From: RGIG5579 sp045543495
Lineage (GTDB): Bacteria; Bacillota; Clostridia; Oscillospirales; SIG627
Length of the DNA stretch: 57,543 nucleotides
Assembly: GCA_045543495.1 (NCBI GenBank)
Contig: JAZQMO010000013.1
Span: forward strand, 1-57,543
Direction: 5' to 3'
In this document: in pieces, positions 25,628 to 33,220 of the stretch
Position numbering within the stretch: the stretch's first letter is position 1
Layout: each line of letters opens with the position of its first letter
Made by a program: the position numbers and the translations under genes
The notes under the pieces: model-generated
What the model was told of the DNA's origin: nothing
Databases searched by the model: none
The model's input: the letters and a program-made list of their open reading frames with translations, nothing else

Positions 25628-26155
25628 ATGGAAATCCGAGCAAGATCAAAATTTGATCGAAAAACCATAACCGCCCTGGCTCATCTGACCTTTTCCGGAA
25701 AAAACGACCCCAAAAAGCGCCTTTCCCTTTGGGTCATGATCCTATCGGGGCTTGCCCTTGTGATCCTTTTGGAGAGTCTACTGCTTCAAAGCACTACCCT
25801 TTTGAAGCTGCTTTTTCTTCTTGCGCTGATCCTTTTCTTGGAATTCTTTCTCTATGCCGGCCTTCCCCGAATTCAGTATAAGATGCTGGCAAGGCTTCAG
25901 GAGGCGGAGCACGAATTTCTTTTTACCGACACCGCCCTGAAGGCAAAAACCACGGCGAAGGATTACAGCGGGGAATCCGTTCTGGAGTATTCCCTTTTTA
26001 CCAAGGTGTATGAAACGAGCGACTATTTCTTCCTGTTTCAAACCGCAAATCAGGTTTTGATCGTGGATCGATCCACCCTTGAGGGTGGCAATGCAGGGGA
26101 GATCCGAGAAAAGCTTGCCTCCTATGTAAAAAAATATATCGTTTGTAACTATTAA
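25628..26155 (+). CDS. YcxB-like membrane protein
   Basis: 175 residues from ATG at 25628 with GAGGTGATTCC just before it. Two closely spaced membrane segments (about 37-57 and 58-78, WVMILSGLALVILLESLL then LLFLLALILFLEFFLYAG) are followed by a cytoplasmic domain with the pattern ...HEFLFTDTALKAKTTAKDYSGESVLEYSLFTKVYETSDYFFLFQTANQVLIVDRSTLEGG. That layout is typical of YcxB/PH-like domain proteins of unknown function in Firmicutes. It is 30 bases upstream of a lipoprotein gene and probably co-transcribed with it. Confidence 0.7.
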   Translation: MEIRARSKFDRKTITALAHLTFSGKNDPKKRLSLWVMILSGLALVILLESLLLQSTTLLKLLFLLALILFLEFFLYAGLPRIQYKMLARLQEAEHEFLFTDTALKAKTTAKDYSGESVLEYSLFTKVYETSDYFFLFQTANQVLIVDRSTLEGGNAGEIREKLASYVKKYIVCNY

Positions 26156-26185
26156 GCCTCATAGATCAATAGATTAGGAGAAAAT

Positions 26186-27307
26186 ATGACAAAAGCCTTA
26201 CGAAGTGCTCTTTTTTTGATCCTTCTTGTGACCGCCATCCTCTCTTTTTGCGGTTGCACCCCGAAGCTTTCCCAAAGCGCCCCTGCGTCTACCGCACCCG
26301 AAACCGAGGAGTTCCAAATGAAAACCGAAGCTATGACCGAAGAAGCAACCGCACCCGAAACGACAGGGGAGACCGCTCCCGCCGCAGGCGAGATGGGCGA
26401 CCTTGTGAAGGGGAAGCTTCGCTTCACCCTCATTGGCGGCACCCGCGGGGATAACGATGCCGCCGCTTGGGGCGGATATCTGTTCAAGTTCAACGGCAAG
26501 GGCTGGTGCTATGTCTACGATCTGAATTCCTTTTCCGAGGAGGCGGGCAAGGCCTTTCTGCAAACACAGGAAAAAACACCCTATGTCAACGCCTTCAAGC
26601 TTCACTTGGCCGATACCCTGCCGCCCCATAGCAACGCCGTAGTCTTCGGCACGGAAAAGTATGACCCCAATGACGAATTCCCCCTCCTCTACTGCAATAT
26701 TTACAACAATTTCAAGGAGGAGGCCGATCAGAAAAAGGGTATGCTCTGCGCCTATCGCATCACCCGCACCAAGGATAACAAGTTCTCCTCCAGGCTGGTG
26801 CAGATCCTCCGGATCGGCTTTACGGATGACAAAAGGCTTTGGCTCTCCGAAAACGGCAAGGATGTGCGCCCCTTCGGAAATTTTGTCATTGACCGAGAGA
26901 CCAATACCCTCTATGCCTTCACCATGCGGGATGAGGATAAGACCACCCGCTATTTCTCCTTCCGTATGCCCTCTGTGACGGAAGGGGAGGAAAACACCGC
27001 CTTGGGAGCAAGGCTTGTCACCTTGAAGGAGGAGGACATTCTCTCCCGCTTCACCGCCCCCTATCAGCACTATATGCAGGGAGCGGATTTTGAAGGCGGC
27101 AACCTTTACACGGTGGAGGGCCGCACCGAAAACGACAAGCACCCCGCCGTAATGCGCATTACCTCCCCCACCCAAAAGAAGGAGCTTCGGCGCATCTTTC
27201 TGCCCAATTACGTGGCCGATATTGAGCCGGAGGTGATCACCTTCTGGGACGGCAAGTGCTACTACGGCGATGTAAAAGGAAACCTCTATCTGGTGGAAGG
27301 AGCTTGA
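26186..27307 (+). CDS. Lipoprotein of unknown function
   Basis: 373 residues. ATG follows TTAGGAGAAAAT. The signal ends in ILSFCGC (lipobox, Cys about residue 22), followed by a Ser/Thr/Pro/Glu-rich linker to about residue 70. The mature domain (RFTLIGGTRGDNDAAAWGGYLFKFNGKGWCYVYDLNSF...) has alternating beta patterns and sections such as NTLYAFTMRDEDKTTRYFSF and GGNLYTVEGRTEN, again like a beta-propeller. No catalytic motif recognised. It follows the YcxB-like gene and precedes a strong terminator. Confidence 0.7.
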   Translation: MTKALRSALFLILLVTAILSFCGCTPKLSQSAPASTAPETEEFQMKTEAMTEEATAPETTGETAPAAGEMGDLVKGKLRFTLIGGTRGDNDAAAWGGYLFKFNGKGWCYVYDLNSFSEEAGKAFLQTQEKTPYVNAFKLHLADTLPPHSNAVVFGTEKYDPNDEFPLLYCNIYNNFKEEADQKKGMLCAYRITRTKDNKFSSRLVQILRIGFTDDKRLWLSENGKDVRPFGNFVIDRETNTLYAFTMRDEDKTTRYFSFRMPSVTEGEENTALGARLVTLKEEDILSRFTAPYQHYMQGADFEGGNLYTVEGRTENDKHPAVMRITSPTQKKELRRIFLPNYVADIEPEVITFWDGKCYYGDVKGNLYLVEGA

Positions 27308-27311
27308 CCCC

Positions 27312-27340
27312 AAAAAGCCCACTTTTCGTGGGCTTTTTTT
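27312..27340 (+). terminator. Intrinsic terminator
   Basis: AAAAAGCCCAC, loop TTTTC, GTGGGCTTTTTTT, five bases after the lipoprotein stop. Confidence 0.9.
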
Positions 27341-27351
27341 CTGTATTGGCC

Positions 27352-27379
27352 TTGACTTTTCGTGGGGGTATGTTAAGAT
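27352..27379 (+). promoter_or_regulatory. Promoter of the ceramidase-like / MBL gene pair
   Basis: TTGACT, 16-base spacer, TAAGAT. Confidence 0.6.
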
Positions 27380-27426
27380 AGTGAAAAAGGAATTTTTCCT
27401 AAAAAAGTGAATCTTTGGAGGATAAA

Positions 27427-28932
27427 ATGTTAAAATTCGGTTGGAGCAAAAAAGTTATTTCCGTGGACGGGCCCATCGGCATTACGGGGCAGTTTCACGA
27501 AAGAATTTCCAAGGGTGTGTATGACGAGAACCTTCTCACCGCCTTGGTGATCGACGATGGCAGTACCGTTTCCGTTATGGTTTCGGCAGATCTTGTGAGC
27601 GTGTCTGACGGCATTATTTTCGATATTCGGGCCGCCGTAAAGGAGAAGAATCCCGCCATTCCCACCGAGCATATTCTGCTGAACGCCACCCATACCCACG
27701 CCTCCCCCCGCTATATGAACTTCGGTACCATGGGCTATGACAAGGCTCCCCACGATAAGGTGGAGTATATGATGCCCGAGGAGTACCGCCCCTTCCTTGT
27801 TTCTCAGGCAAGAGATGCCATTTGCGAGGCCTATGACTCCCGTGCCGAGGGCTCCTTTGCCTACGGCTACGGCTACGCTGTGGTAGCCCACCACCGCAGA
27901 CCCACCTATTTTGACGATCTGCGCCTGCGCCCCGGCGATCAGGGCCCCAGCTCCTTGAAGGTAAACCGCTTTGCCAAAATGTACGGCAACACCAACGATC
28001 CCGAATTTGCAGGCTACGAGGGCAATGTGGATTCCACCGCCTACTTTATGTTCACCTTTGACGACCAAGATAAGCTCACCGGCGCCATTGTAAACGTTCC
28101 CTGCCCCAGTCAGAACTCCGAAAACGAGGAGGTTCTCACGGGGGACTATTGGGTTCAGGTGCGTGAGCTTGTCAAGGAGAAATACGGTGATATTTTCATT
28201 CTTCCCCAGTGCGCCAGCGCAGGAGATATGGCCCCCCGTACCCTCCACGCAAGACCTGCCGAGGATCGCAAGTACGCTTTGAAATACGAAGGAATGACCT
28301 TCCCCAAGATCCAAAGACCCCGAGAGATCTTCAACCGTATGGAGATCGCCGAGAGAATCCTCTTCGCCTTTGACGATACCTATGCTTGGGCCAAGAAGGA
28401 GCGGATCCGCGAGGCAAAGCTGACCCACACCGTGGAAAATGTGAAGCTGGATGCCTGGAAGATCACCAAGGATCAGTACGATTCCGCCGTGGCAGAATAC
28501 GAAAAGTATAAAAAGGAGCCTTGGGCCGAAACGGGAAATGCCGAGGAAGACTTTATTGCCAATACCAAGCACGGCATCGTTCTGGCTCGCTACGAGGCCA
28601 TCATCAAGAGATACAAGGAGAACCGTGATTTCTTCGAGCCCGAGATCCATATCATCGGCCTTGGGGATATTGCCTTTGCCTCCAACCCCTTCGAGCTTTA
28701 TGTCAATTTCCAGCACAGAATTCAGGCTCGCAGCCCCTTCGTGCAGACCTTTATGATCCAGCTTGCCGCCTCCACCGATGCAAGAGGCTACCTTTGCACC
28801 AAGGCCGCCGCCTATAATATGGGCTACAGCGCCAATATTTACAGCTGCACCGTGTCTCCCGAGGGCGGAGATACCTTGGTGGAAAAGACCTTGGCTACCC
28901 TCAATAAAATCAAGGAAGAGGATCAGGAGTAA
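27427..28932 (+). CDS. Neutral ceramidase-like N-terminal domain hydrolase
   Basis: 501 residues from ATG at 27427, chosen for GGAGG six bases upstream. It has the layout of the neutral/alkaline ceramidase N-terminal domain family: SADLVSVSDGI, the metal-binding pair in LLNATHTHASPRYM (about 90), FTFDDQDKLTGAIVNVPCPSQ and QCASAGDMAPR. There is no signal peptide, so it is probably cytoplasmic. In ceramidases the nucleophile is the Ser of GDVSP; here the place reads GDMAP, so Ser is absent and ceramide cleavage is unlikely. Substrate unknown. It is followed after two bases by the MBL-fold gene; a second member of the same family is at 55899. Confidence 0.75.
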   Translation: MLKFGWSKKVISVDGPIGITGQFHERISKGVYDENLLTALVIDDGSTVSVMVSADLVSVSDGIIFDIRAAVKEKNPAIPTEHILLNATHTHASPRYMNFGTMGYDKAPHDKVEYMMPEEYRPFLVSQARDAICEAYDSRAEGSFAYGYGYAVVAHHRRPTYFDDLRLRPGDQGPSSLKVNRFAKMYGNTNDPEFAGYEGNVDSTAYFMFTFDDQDKLTGAIVNVPCPSQNSENEEVLTGDYWVQVRELVKEKYGDIFILPQCASAGDMAPRTLHARPAEDRKYALKYEGMTFPKIQRPREIFNRMEIAERILFAFDDTYAWAKKERIREAKLTHTVENVKLDAWKITKDQYDSAVAEYEKYKKEPWAETGNAEEDFIANTKHGIVLARYEAIIKRYKENRDFFEPEIHIIGLGDIAFASNPFELYVNFQHRIQARSPFVQTFMIQLAASTDARGYLCTKAAAYNMGYSANIYSCTVSPEGGDTLVEKTLATLNKIKEEDQE

Positions 28933-28934
28933 TT

Positions 28935-30305
28935 ATGGCTAAAATTCAGGATTACCGCATTGTTACTGCGGAAAAACCCACCCGAAACGAGCGCCGTGCC
29001 GCCGCCTTTTTGCGCCGCAATATCCGCATCGTAACAGGGAAGACCCTGCCTATGGTCACCGACAAGAGCGCTCCCGAGGAGCTTGAGATCGTGGTGGGCA
29101 AAACAAGCCGTGAGGAAATGGATCAAATGAATTTTCAGCGGGATCCCAAAACCGCTTGGAGCTTTGTTGCCCGCTTTCACGGTCAGCGCCTTTACCTTTC
29201 GGGAATGGGCGTTGCCGCCGAGCCGGAAGCGATCTACAAGGCCGTTTACGGTGTGCCGGATGACGGTGCCTTCGGCACCAACATTGCCGCCTACCGCTTT
29301 GTGGAGGATGTTCTGGGCTTTGAATTTCTCTATGACGGCTATTTGGATTATCCCGAAACGCCCGAGCTTGAAATGCCCCTTGATTGGGAGGTGGATTACA
29401 CTCGGGATACCCTGATGCAGGAGAAGGCTCCCCTTCTCGAGGGCCCCGCCTTCTGGTCTGTGCCCTCTGCCAGAGTGCATAACTGGAATATGGGCTGTAT
29501 GATCTTCCGCTCCAAGGAAGGCCGCATTGCTGTCATTGACGGCGGATTGGGAGGGGATATGCCCCACCTTCTCAGCATCCTTCGGGAGATCACAGGTCAG
29601 GAAAAGCCCGTGGTTCACGCTTGGCTCTTCACCCATCTGCACGAGGATCACTACGGTGCCTTCTGCCGTATTTGCAGGCAGGAGGAGTGGCACGATAAGA
29701 TCGAGATCCGTGATTTCTACTGCCACCTTTTGCCCGATGAATATTATCTCTCCCTTTCCAAGGAAGCAAAGCCCGAATTTGCCGATGTTTTGAACTGCTT
29801 TCATACCGCTCCCGAGGTGCTTGGCCTTACGATGCACACCGTGGAGGAGGGGGATGTGATCGAGCTGGATGACCTTTCCTTCAAGGTGCTTCACGTGCCC
29901 GATCTTTCCGTTCCCACTATGAATATGAACAATTCCAGTGTCATTTACCGCTTGGATCACGAAAGCGGCCAGCGCTTTCTGCTCTTGGGTGACGGTGAAT
30001 GGGTGGTGGATCATGCCCTGAAGGAGCTTCCCCCCGAGGAGCTGAAATCCGATGTGGTTCAGGTGGGCCACCACGGCGTGGGCAATGTTTCCGATCAGGT
30101 CTATGACCTTATGGATGCCAAGGTCTTTATCTATCAGGCCTGTCCTCGCTTCTGGTACAGCGACCGTGGAGAGGGCCTTGGCTCTCATCAGATCGGTATG
30201 GATCGGCTCCGCCGCTACCTTTTGGACTGCGGCGCAAAGCGGGAGAACATTTACCCCAACCACAAGGGCATCGTAGCACTTCCCCTGCCCATCCCCGTCA
30301 AATAA
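28935..30305 (+). CDS. Two-domain MBL-fold metallohydrolase
   Basis: 456 residues. The N-terminal 150 or so (ERRAAAFLRRNIRIVTGKTLPMV, EIVVGKTSREE, AIYKAVYGVPDDGAFGTNIAAYRFVEDVLGFEFLYDG) resemble the small domain found before some glycoside hydrolases (GH67 or DUF4838 type). The rest is a metallo-beta-lactamase fold with LFTHLHEDHYGAF (about 235, HxHxDH), a later LLLGDGEW metal Asp, VVQVGHHGVGNVS and YPNHKG. It resembles extracellular-DNA-uptake-type MBL domains, but has no signal peptide or membrane part. CAGGAG lies before the ATG, and the gene starts two bases after the ceramidase-like gene, so the two are translated together. Confidence 0.78.
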   Translation: MAKIQDYRIVTAEKPTRNERRAAAFLRRNIRIVTGKTLPMVTDKSAPEELEIVVGKTSREEMDQMNFQRDPKTAWSFVARFHGQRLYLSGMGVAAEPEAIYKAVYGVPDDGAFGTNIAAYRFVEDVLGFEFLYDGYLDYPETPELEMPLDWEVDYTRDTLMQEKAPLLEGPAFWSVPSARVHNWNMGCMIFRSKEGRIAVIDGGLGGDMPHLLSILREITGQEKPVVHAWLFTHLHEDHYGAFCRICRQEEWHDKIEIRDFYCHLLPDEYYLSLSKEAKPEFADVLNCFHTAPEVLGLTMHTVEEGDVIELDDLSFKVLHVPDLSVPTMNMNNSSVIYRLDHESGQRFLLLGDGEWVVDHALKELPPEELKSDVVQVGHHGVGNVSDQVYDLMDAKVFIYQACPRFWYSDRGEGLGSHQIGMDRLRRYLLDCGAKRENIYPNHKGIVALPLPIPVK

Positions 30306-30324
30306 TCCCCCTGCTTTCAGAAGG

Positions 30325-30354
30325 TAGGCTTTCCCAAAGGAAAGCCTATTTTTT
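30325..30354 (+). terminator. Terminator of the ceramidase-like / MBL operon (TAGGCTTTCC family)
   Basis: TAGGCTTTCC, CAAA, GGAAAGCCTA, then TTTTTT. 20 bases after the MBL gene stop. The same hairpin at 22089 and 31223 lacks a long T run. Confidence 0.85.
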
Positions 30355-30507
30355 CTTTGCTCCTACTTTCTTTGAAAAGAAAGTAGGCAAAGAAACTTTC
30401 TGAGAATAGAGAAACAAGAAAAGGCAACAGAATTTGTTTTCCCGCTACTTTTCTCTTTTGTGCAAAACAAATTCCTGTATACAAAATTGTAATTCCCTCC
30501 ACAAGAG

Positions 30508-30720
30508 GCTCCCCCGATGGGGGAGCTCCGCCATAGGCGGTGAGAGGGGGCTTTGGACATCTATTCCAACAGAACCCCCTCTCCGTCACGCCAAGCGTGC
30601 CATACACTCCTTGATACCGTGATTCTGCCATCGCCATCCGGCTCGGCACAATCGGGTATCGGCGGTCGAAAACGCATCGAAAAAGACTCCCCGTGTCTTT
30701 TTCTCGGTTTCCGCTCCCAC
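30508..30720. repeat. Hairpin cluster joined to the unit nested at 4712
   Basis: GCTCCCCC / GGGGGAGC (30508-30526) and GAGAGGGGG / CCCCCTCTC (30542-30583) are two stems. From about 30598, CATACACTCCTTGATACC to TCTTTTTCTCGG is the reverse complement of the unit at 4712-4834, diverged. Confidence 0.65.
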
Positions 30721-30789
30721 GGGGCGAGGCTCTATGGTGCGAAATCTTTTCTTTGCGCCACAGACCGAAGGCGGCGAAGGCCAAAACAA

Positions 30790-30820
30790 CGGACCGTCGG
30801 GACGCCGGTCCCTACAAATG
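30790..30820. repeat. Short-form dispersed repeat
   Basis: CGGACCGTCGGGACGCCGG then TCCCTACAAATG. Confidence 0.65.
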
Positions 30821-30868
30821 TAAGACAAATTCGTACCCCGAACCGAAGGCGGCAAAAGCCACGGCTTG

Positions 30869-31027
30869 CGGGCCGTCGGGGACGTCGGCCCCTACAATTT
30901 TCATAAAATTTTCGCCTTGTGTTTCAAGCTAACCTTGATAAAACCATCATTTTTGCAAAATTGATTTCTATACGCAAAACACAAAATCCCCACAAATCGG
31001 GAGGGGCCGACGTCCTCGACGGCCCGA
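30869..31027. repeat. Two short-form repeats in opposite orientation around the AT-rich linker
   Basis: 30869-30900 (GGGCCGTCGGGGACGTCGG then CCCCTACAA) and 30999-31027 (GGGGCCGACGTCCTCGACGG) flank a linker with AACCTTGATAAAACCATC. At 21710-21976 the same linker joins a short and a long form. Confidence 0.7.
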
Positions 31028-31222
31028 GCAAAATTCTCTTTTTTGCAAAATAGATTTCTATACGCAAAACAAAAAATCCCCGCTTTACAAAGCAAAGAAT
31101 CAACACCAAATAAATTCCTGTTGTATTCTTTTTTCTCCCCAAACCCCAAAAGTTTTGGGGGGTGAGGGGGACTTTTTCAAAAGTCCCCCTCATATAAAAA
31201 GTCCCCCTCCTATAAAAACAAA

Positions 31223-31246
31223 TAGGCTTTCCCAAAGGAAAGCCTA
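31223..31246. repeat. TAGGCTTTCC hairpin repeat
   Basis: TAGGCTTTCC, CAAA, GGAAAGCCTA, identical to 22089 and 30325. Confidence 0.8.
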
Positions 31247-31297
31247 CCATCACTTATCACCCATCACTTATCACTTATCACCCATCCCTTATCACTC

Positions 31298-31324
31298 AAA
31301 AAAGGAGCCCGAAGGCTCCTTTTT
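31298..31324 (-). terminator. Terminator of the aromatic amino acid operon
   Basis: AAAAAGGAGCC, CGAA, GGCTCCTTTTT. It overlaps the stop codon of the last gene. Confidence 0.88.
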
Positions 31325-32348
31325 ATTCCAAGGTGTCTGCGATCTTCAAGATCAACTCGTGGGACTTTTCCCAGCCGAGGCAGGGGTCGGTAATGGACTT
31401 GCCGAAGGCATTTTCGCCCACCTTCTGACAGCCGTCCTCCAAATAGCTCTCGATCATAAGACCCTTCACAAGTCTGCGGATCTCGGCATTGTGATTGCGG
31501 CTGTAGACCACATCCTTGGCAATGCGGATCTGCTCTAAATACCGCTTGGCGGAATTGGCGTGGTTGGTATCCACAATGGCGGCAGGATTTTTGAGATTGG
31601 TCTGGGCATACAATTCGGAAAGCTGCAGCAGATCCTCGTAATGATAATTGGAAACACACTTGCCCGAGAAATCCACATAGCCTCGCATAATGGCGTGGGC
31701 GTAGGGGTTTCCGTCACTGTGCACCTCCCAGCCACGGTACAGGAAGGTATGTGCGCCCTGTGCGGCGTAGATGGAATTCATCAAAACGTGCATATCGCCA
31801 CCCGTGGGATTCTTCAGACCGACGGGAGTTTCCAAGCCGCTTGCCACAAGGCGGTGCTGCTGATTTTCCGCACTTCTGGCACCCACGGCAACATAGGCCA
31901 AAAGATCTGAAAGATAGCGGTAATTCTCGGGGTAGAGCATTTCATCGGCGCAGGTGAAGCCGTAATCCGACAGGGCGGCACGGTGAAGCTCACGAATGGC
32001 AATGATGCCCTTGAGCATATCGGGACGGGAGGCAGGATCGGGCTGATGCAGCATTCCCTTGTACCCCTCCCCCGTGCTGCGGGGCTTGTTGGTATAAATG
32101 CGGGGGATAATGAGGATCTTGTCCTTGACCTCCTCCTGCGCTCTGGCAAGCTTTTCCAGATATACCATGACCGCATCCCGATTGTCTGCCGAGCAGGGGC
32201 CGATAATAAGGGCAAATTTTCCGCTTCTGCCCGCAAAGATATTTTTTAATTCCTCTTGCTTCCTATCACGCACTTCTTCCCACTCGGGCTTTAAGGGATA
32301 TTCCTTCTTAATGTCCTGCGGAATGGGTAATTTACGGATAAAATTCAT
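31323..32348 (-). CDS. aroF: 3-deoxy-7-phosphoheptulonate synthase (class I)
   Basis: 341 residues. It condenses phosphoenolpyruvate and erythrose 4-phosphate, the first step of the shikimate pathway. Motifs of the AroFGH type: LIIGPCSADNRDA (about 48), RIYTNKPRSTGEGYKGML, CADEMLYPENYRYLSDLLAYVAVGARSAENQ, ETPVGLKNPTGGDM (about 180) and AIVDTNHANSAKRYLEQ. The short N-terminal extension resembles those regulated by aromatic amino acids in enterics, so feedback control is possible. Last gene of the operon, with a 4-base ATGA overlap with tyrA. Confidence 0.95.
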   Translation of the reverse strand: MNFIRKLPIPQDIKKEYPLKPEWEEVRDRKQEELKNIFAGRSGKFALIIGPCSADNRDAVMVYLEKLARAQEEVKDKILIIPRIYTNKPRSTGEGYKGMLHQPDPASRPDMLKGIIAIRELHRAALSDYGFTCADEMLYPENYRYLSDLLAYVAVGARSAENQQHRLVASGLETPVGLKNPTGGDMHVLMNSIYAAQGAHTFLYRGWEVHSDGNPYAHAIMRGYVDFSGKCVSNYHYEDLLQLSELYAQTNLKNPAAIVDTNHANSAKRYLEQIRIAKDVVYSRNHNAEIRRLVKGLMIESYLEDGCQKVGENAFGKSITDPCLGWEKSHELILKIADTLE

Positions 32349-33220
32349 TGTTTTTCTCCTTTCCGATCAAAGAGCGCTCTTCGACTGGTGGAGAGCCGCA
32401 TCATTTCCTTCATGGTTTCGGTGTCCTCGGCGGTAATGGCCGCCTTCAAACGGTTGAATTCCTCTTCAAATTTGTTCATTTGCTCCAGGAGCTGTCCCCG
32501 ATTCAAGAGGAAAAGCTCGCTCCACATATCCTCCTGGATCCGAGCGATTCGGGTCAGATCACGGAAGGAGTCTCCCGTGTAGTCCACCAGCCCCGCATCG
32601 TCTCCCGCACACATCAGGCTCACGGCAATGCAGTGGGTCAGCTGAGAGAGAAAGGCGATCATTTCATCGTGCTTTTCGGGGGTGAGAACGGAAACGGAGC
32701 GAAAGCCCAATTCCCTTCCCAATTCCTTGCAAAGGGCAATTCCCTCGGGGGTGTTTTTCTCGGTGGGCACCACAATGTAGTTTGCCCCGTGGAAAATGGC
32801 ATCGTCACTGTTTTCCACGCCACCCACCTCTCGGCCTGCCATGGGGTGTGCGGCAATGTACTCCACACCCTCGGGCAAAAGCGCCTGCACCTGATACACC
32901 ACGCTCCCCTTCACACCCGTGACATCGGTCAGATACGAGCCCTTGGAAAAGAGAGCCCCGTGCTGACGGATCCACTCCACGAAAACGTGGGGGTACAGGG
33001 CAAAGACCGTCAGATCGGCCCGTTTGACAAAATCCTCCCGAAGAGCCGTGTCGGCCTCGTCCACCACGCCCTCCTTCAGGGCAAAATCAACGGCAGTCTG
33101 CCTTTTTTCAATGGCAAGCACCGTATATCCTTTTTTCTTCAAGGCCCGAGCATAGCTGCCTCCCAAAAGGCCGAGGCCTACGATCAGAACCGTTGTATCC
33201 GCATTTTTATTCAGTTTCAT
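32345..33220 (-). CDS. tyrA: Prephenate dehydrogenase
   Basis: 291 residues. NAD(P)-binding motif LIVGLGLLGGSYARALKKKG at the N-terminus, catalytic region VEYIAAHPMAGREVGGVENSDDAIFHGANYIVVP (His about 130), and a helical C-terminal dimer domain (FLSQLTHCIAVSL, DSFRDLTRIA). It converts prephenate to 4-hydroxyphenylpyruvate for tyrosine. No ACT domain or chorismate mutase is fused to it, so allosteric control by tyrosine is less likely than in enteric TyrA. Start overlaps the end of aroA by 14 bases. Confidence 0.93.
   Translation of the reverse strand: MKLNKNADTTVLIVGLGLLGGSYARALKKKGYTVLAIEKRQTAVDFALKEGVVDEADTALREDFVKRADLTVFALYPHVFVEWIRQHGALFSKGSYLTDVTGVKGSVVYQVQALLPEGVEYIAAHPMAGREVGGVENSDDAIFHGANYIVVPTEKNTPEGIALCKELGRELGFRSVSVLTPEKHDEMIAFLSQLTHCIAVSLMCAGDDAGLVDYTGDSFRDLTRIARIQEDMWSELFLLNRGQLLEQMNKFEEEFNRLKAAITAEDTETMKEMMRLSTSRRALFDRKGEKQ

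Larger units (their letters stand above)
30306..31297. other. Gene-free repeat region
   Basis: About 1 kb without a credible gene. It contains a TAGGCTTTCC hairpin (30325), a CTACTTTCTT-type unit (about 30362-30400), a hairpin pair (30508-30526 and 30542-30583), the unit nested in the split repeat at 4712 (about 30598-30720), three short-form repeats (30790, 30869 and 30999) with the shared AT-rich linker between them, and another TAGGCTTTCC hairpin (31223). Open frames here are translations of these repeats. Confidence 0.75.

Noticed and set aside
30317..30784. 155-codon minus-strand frame in the repeat island
   Set aside because: Made of repeat units also seen at 4712-4834; no ribosome binding site.
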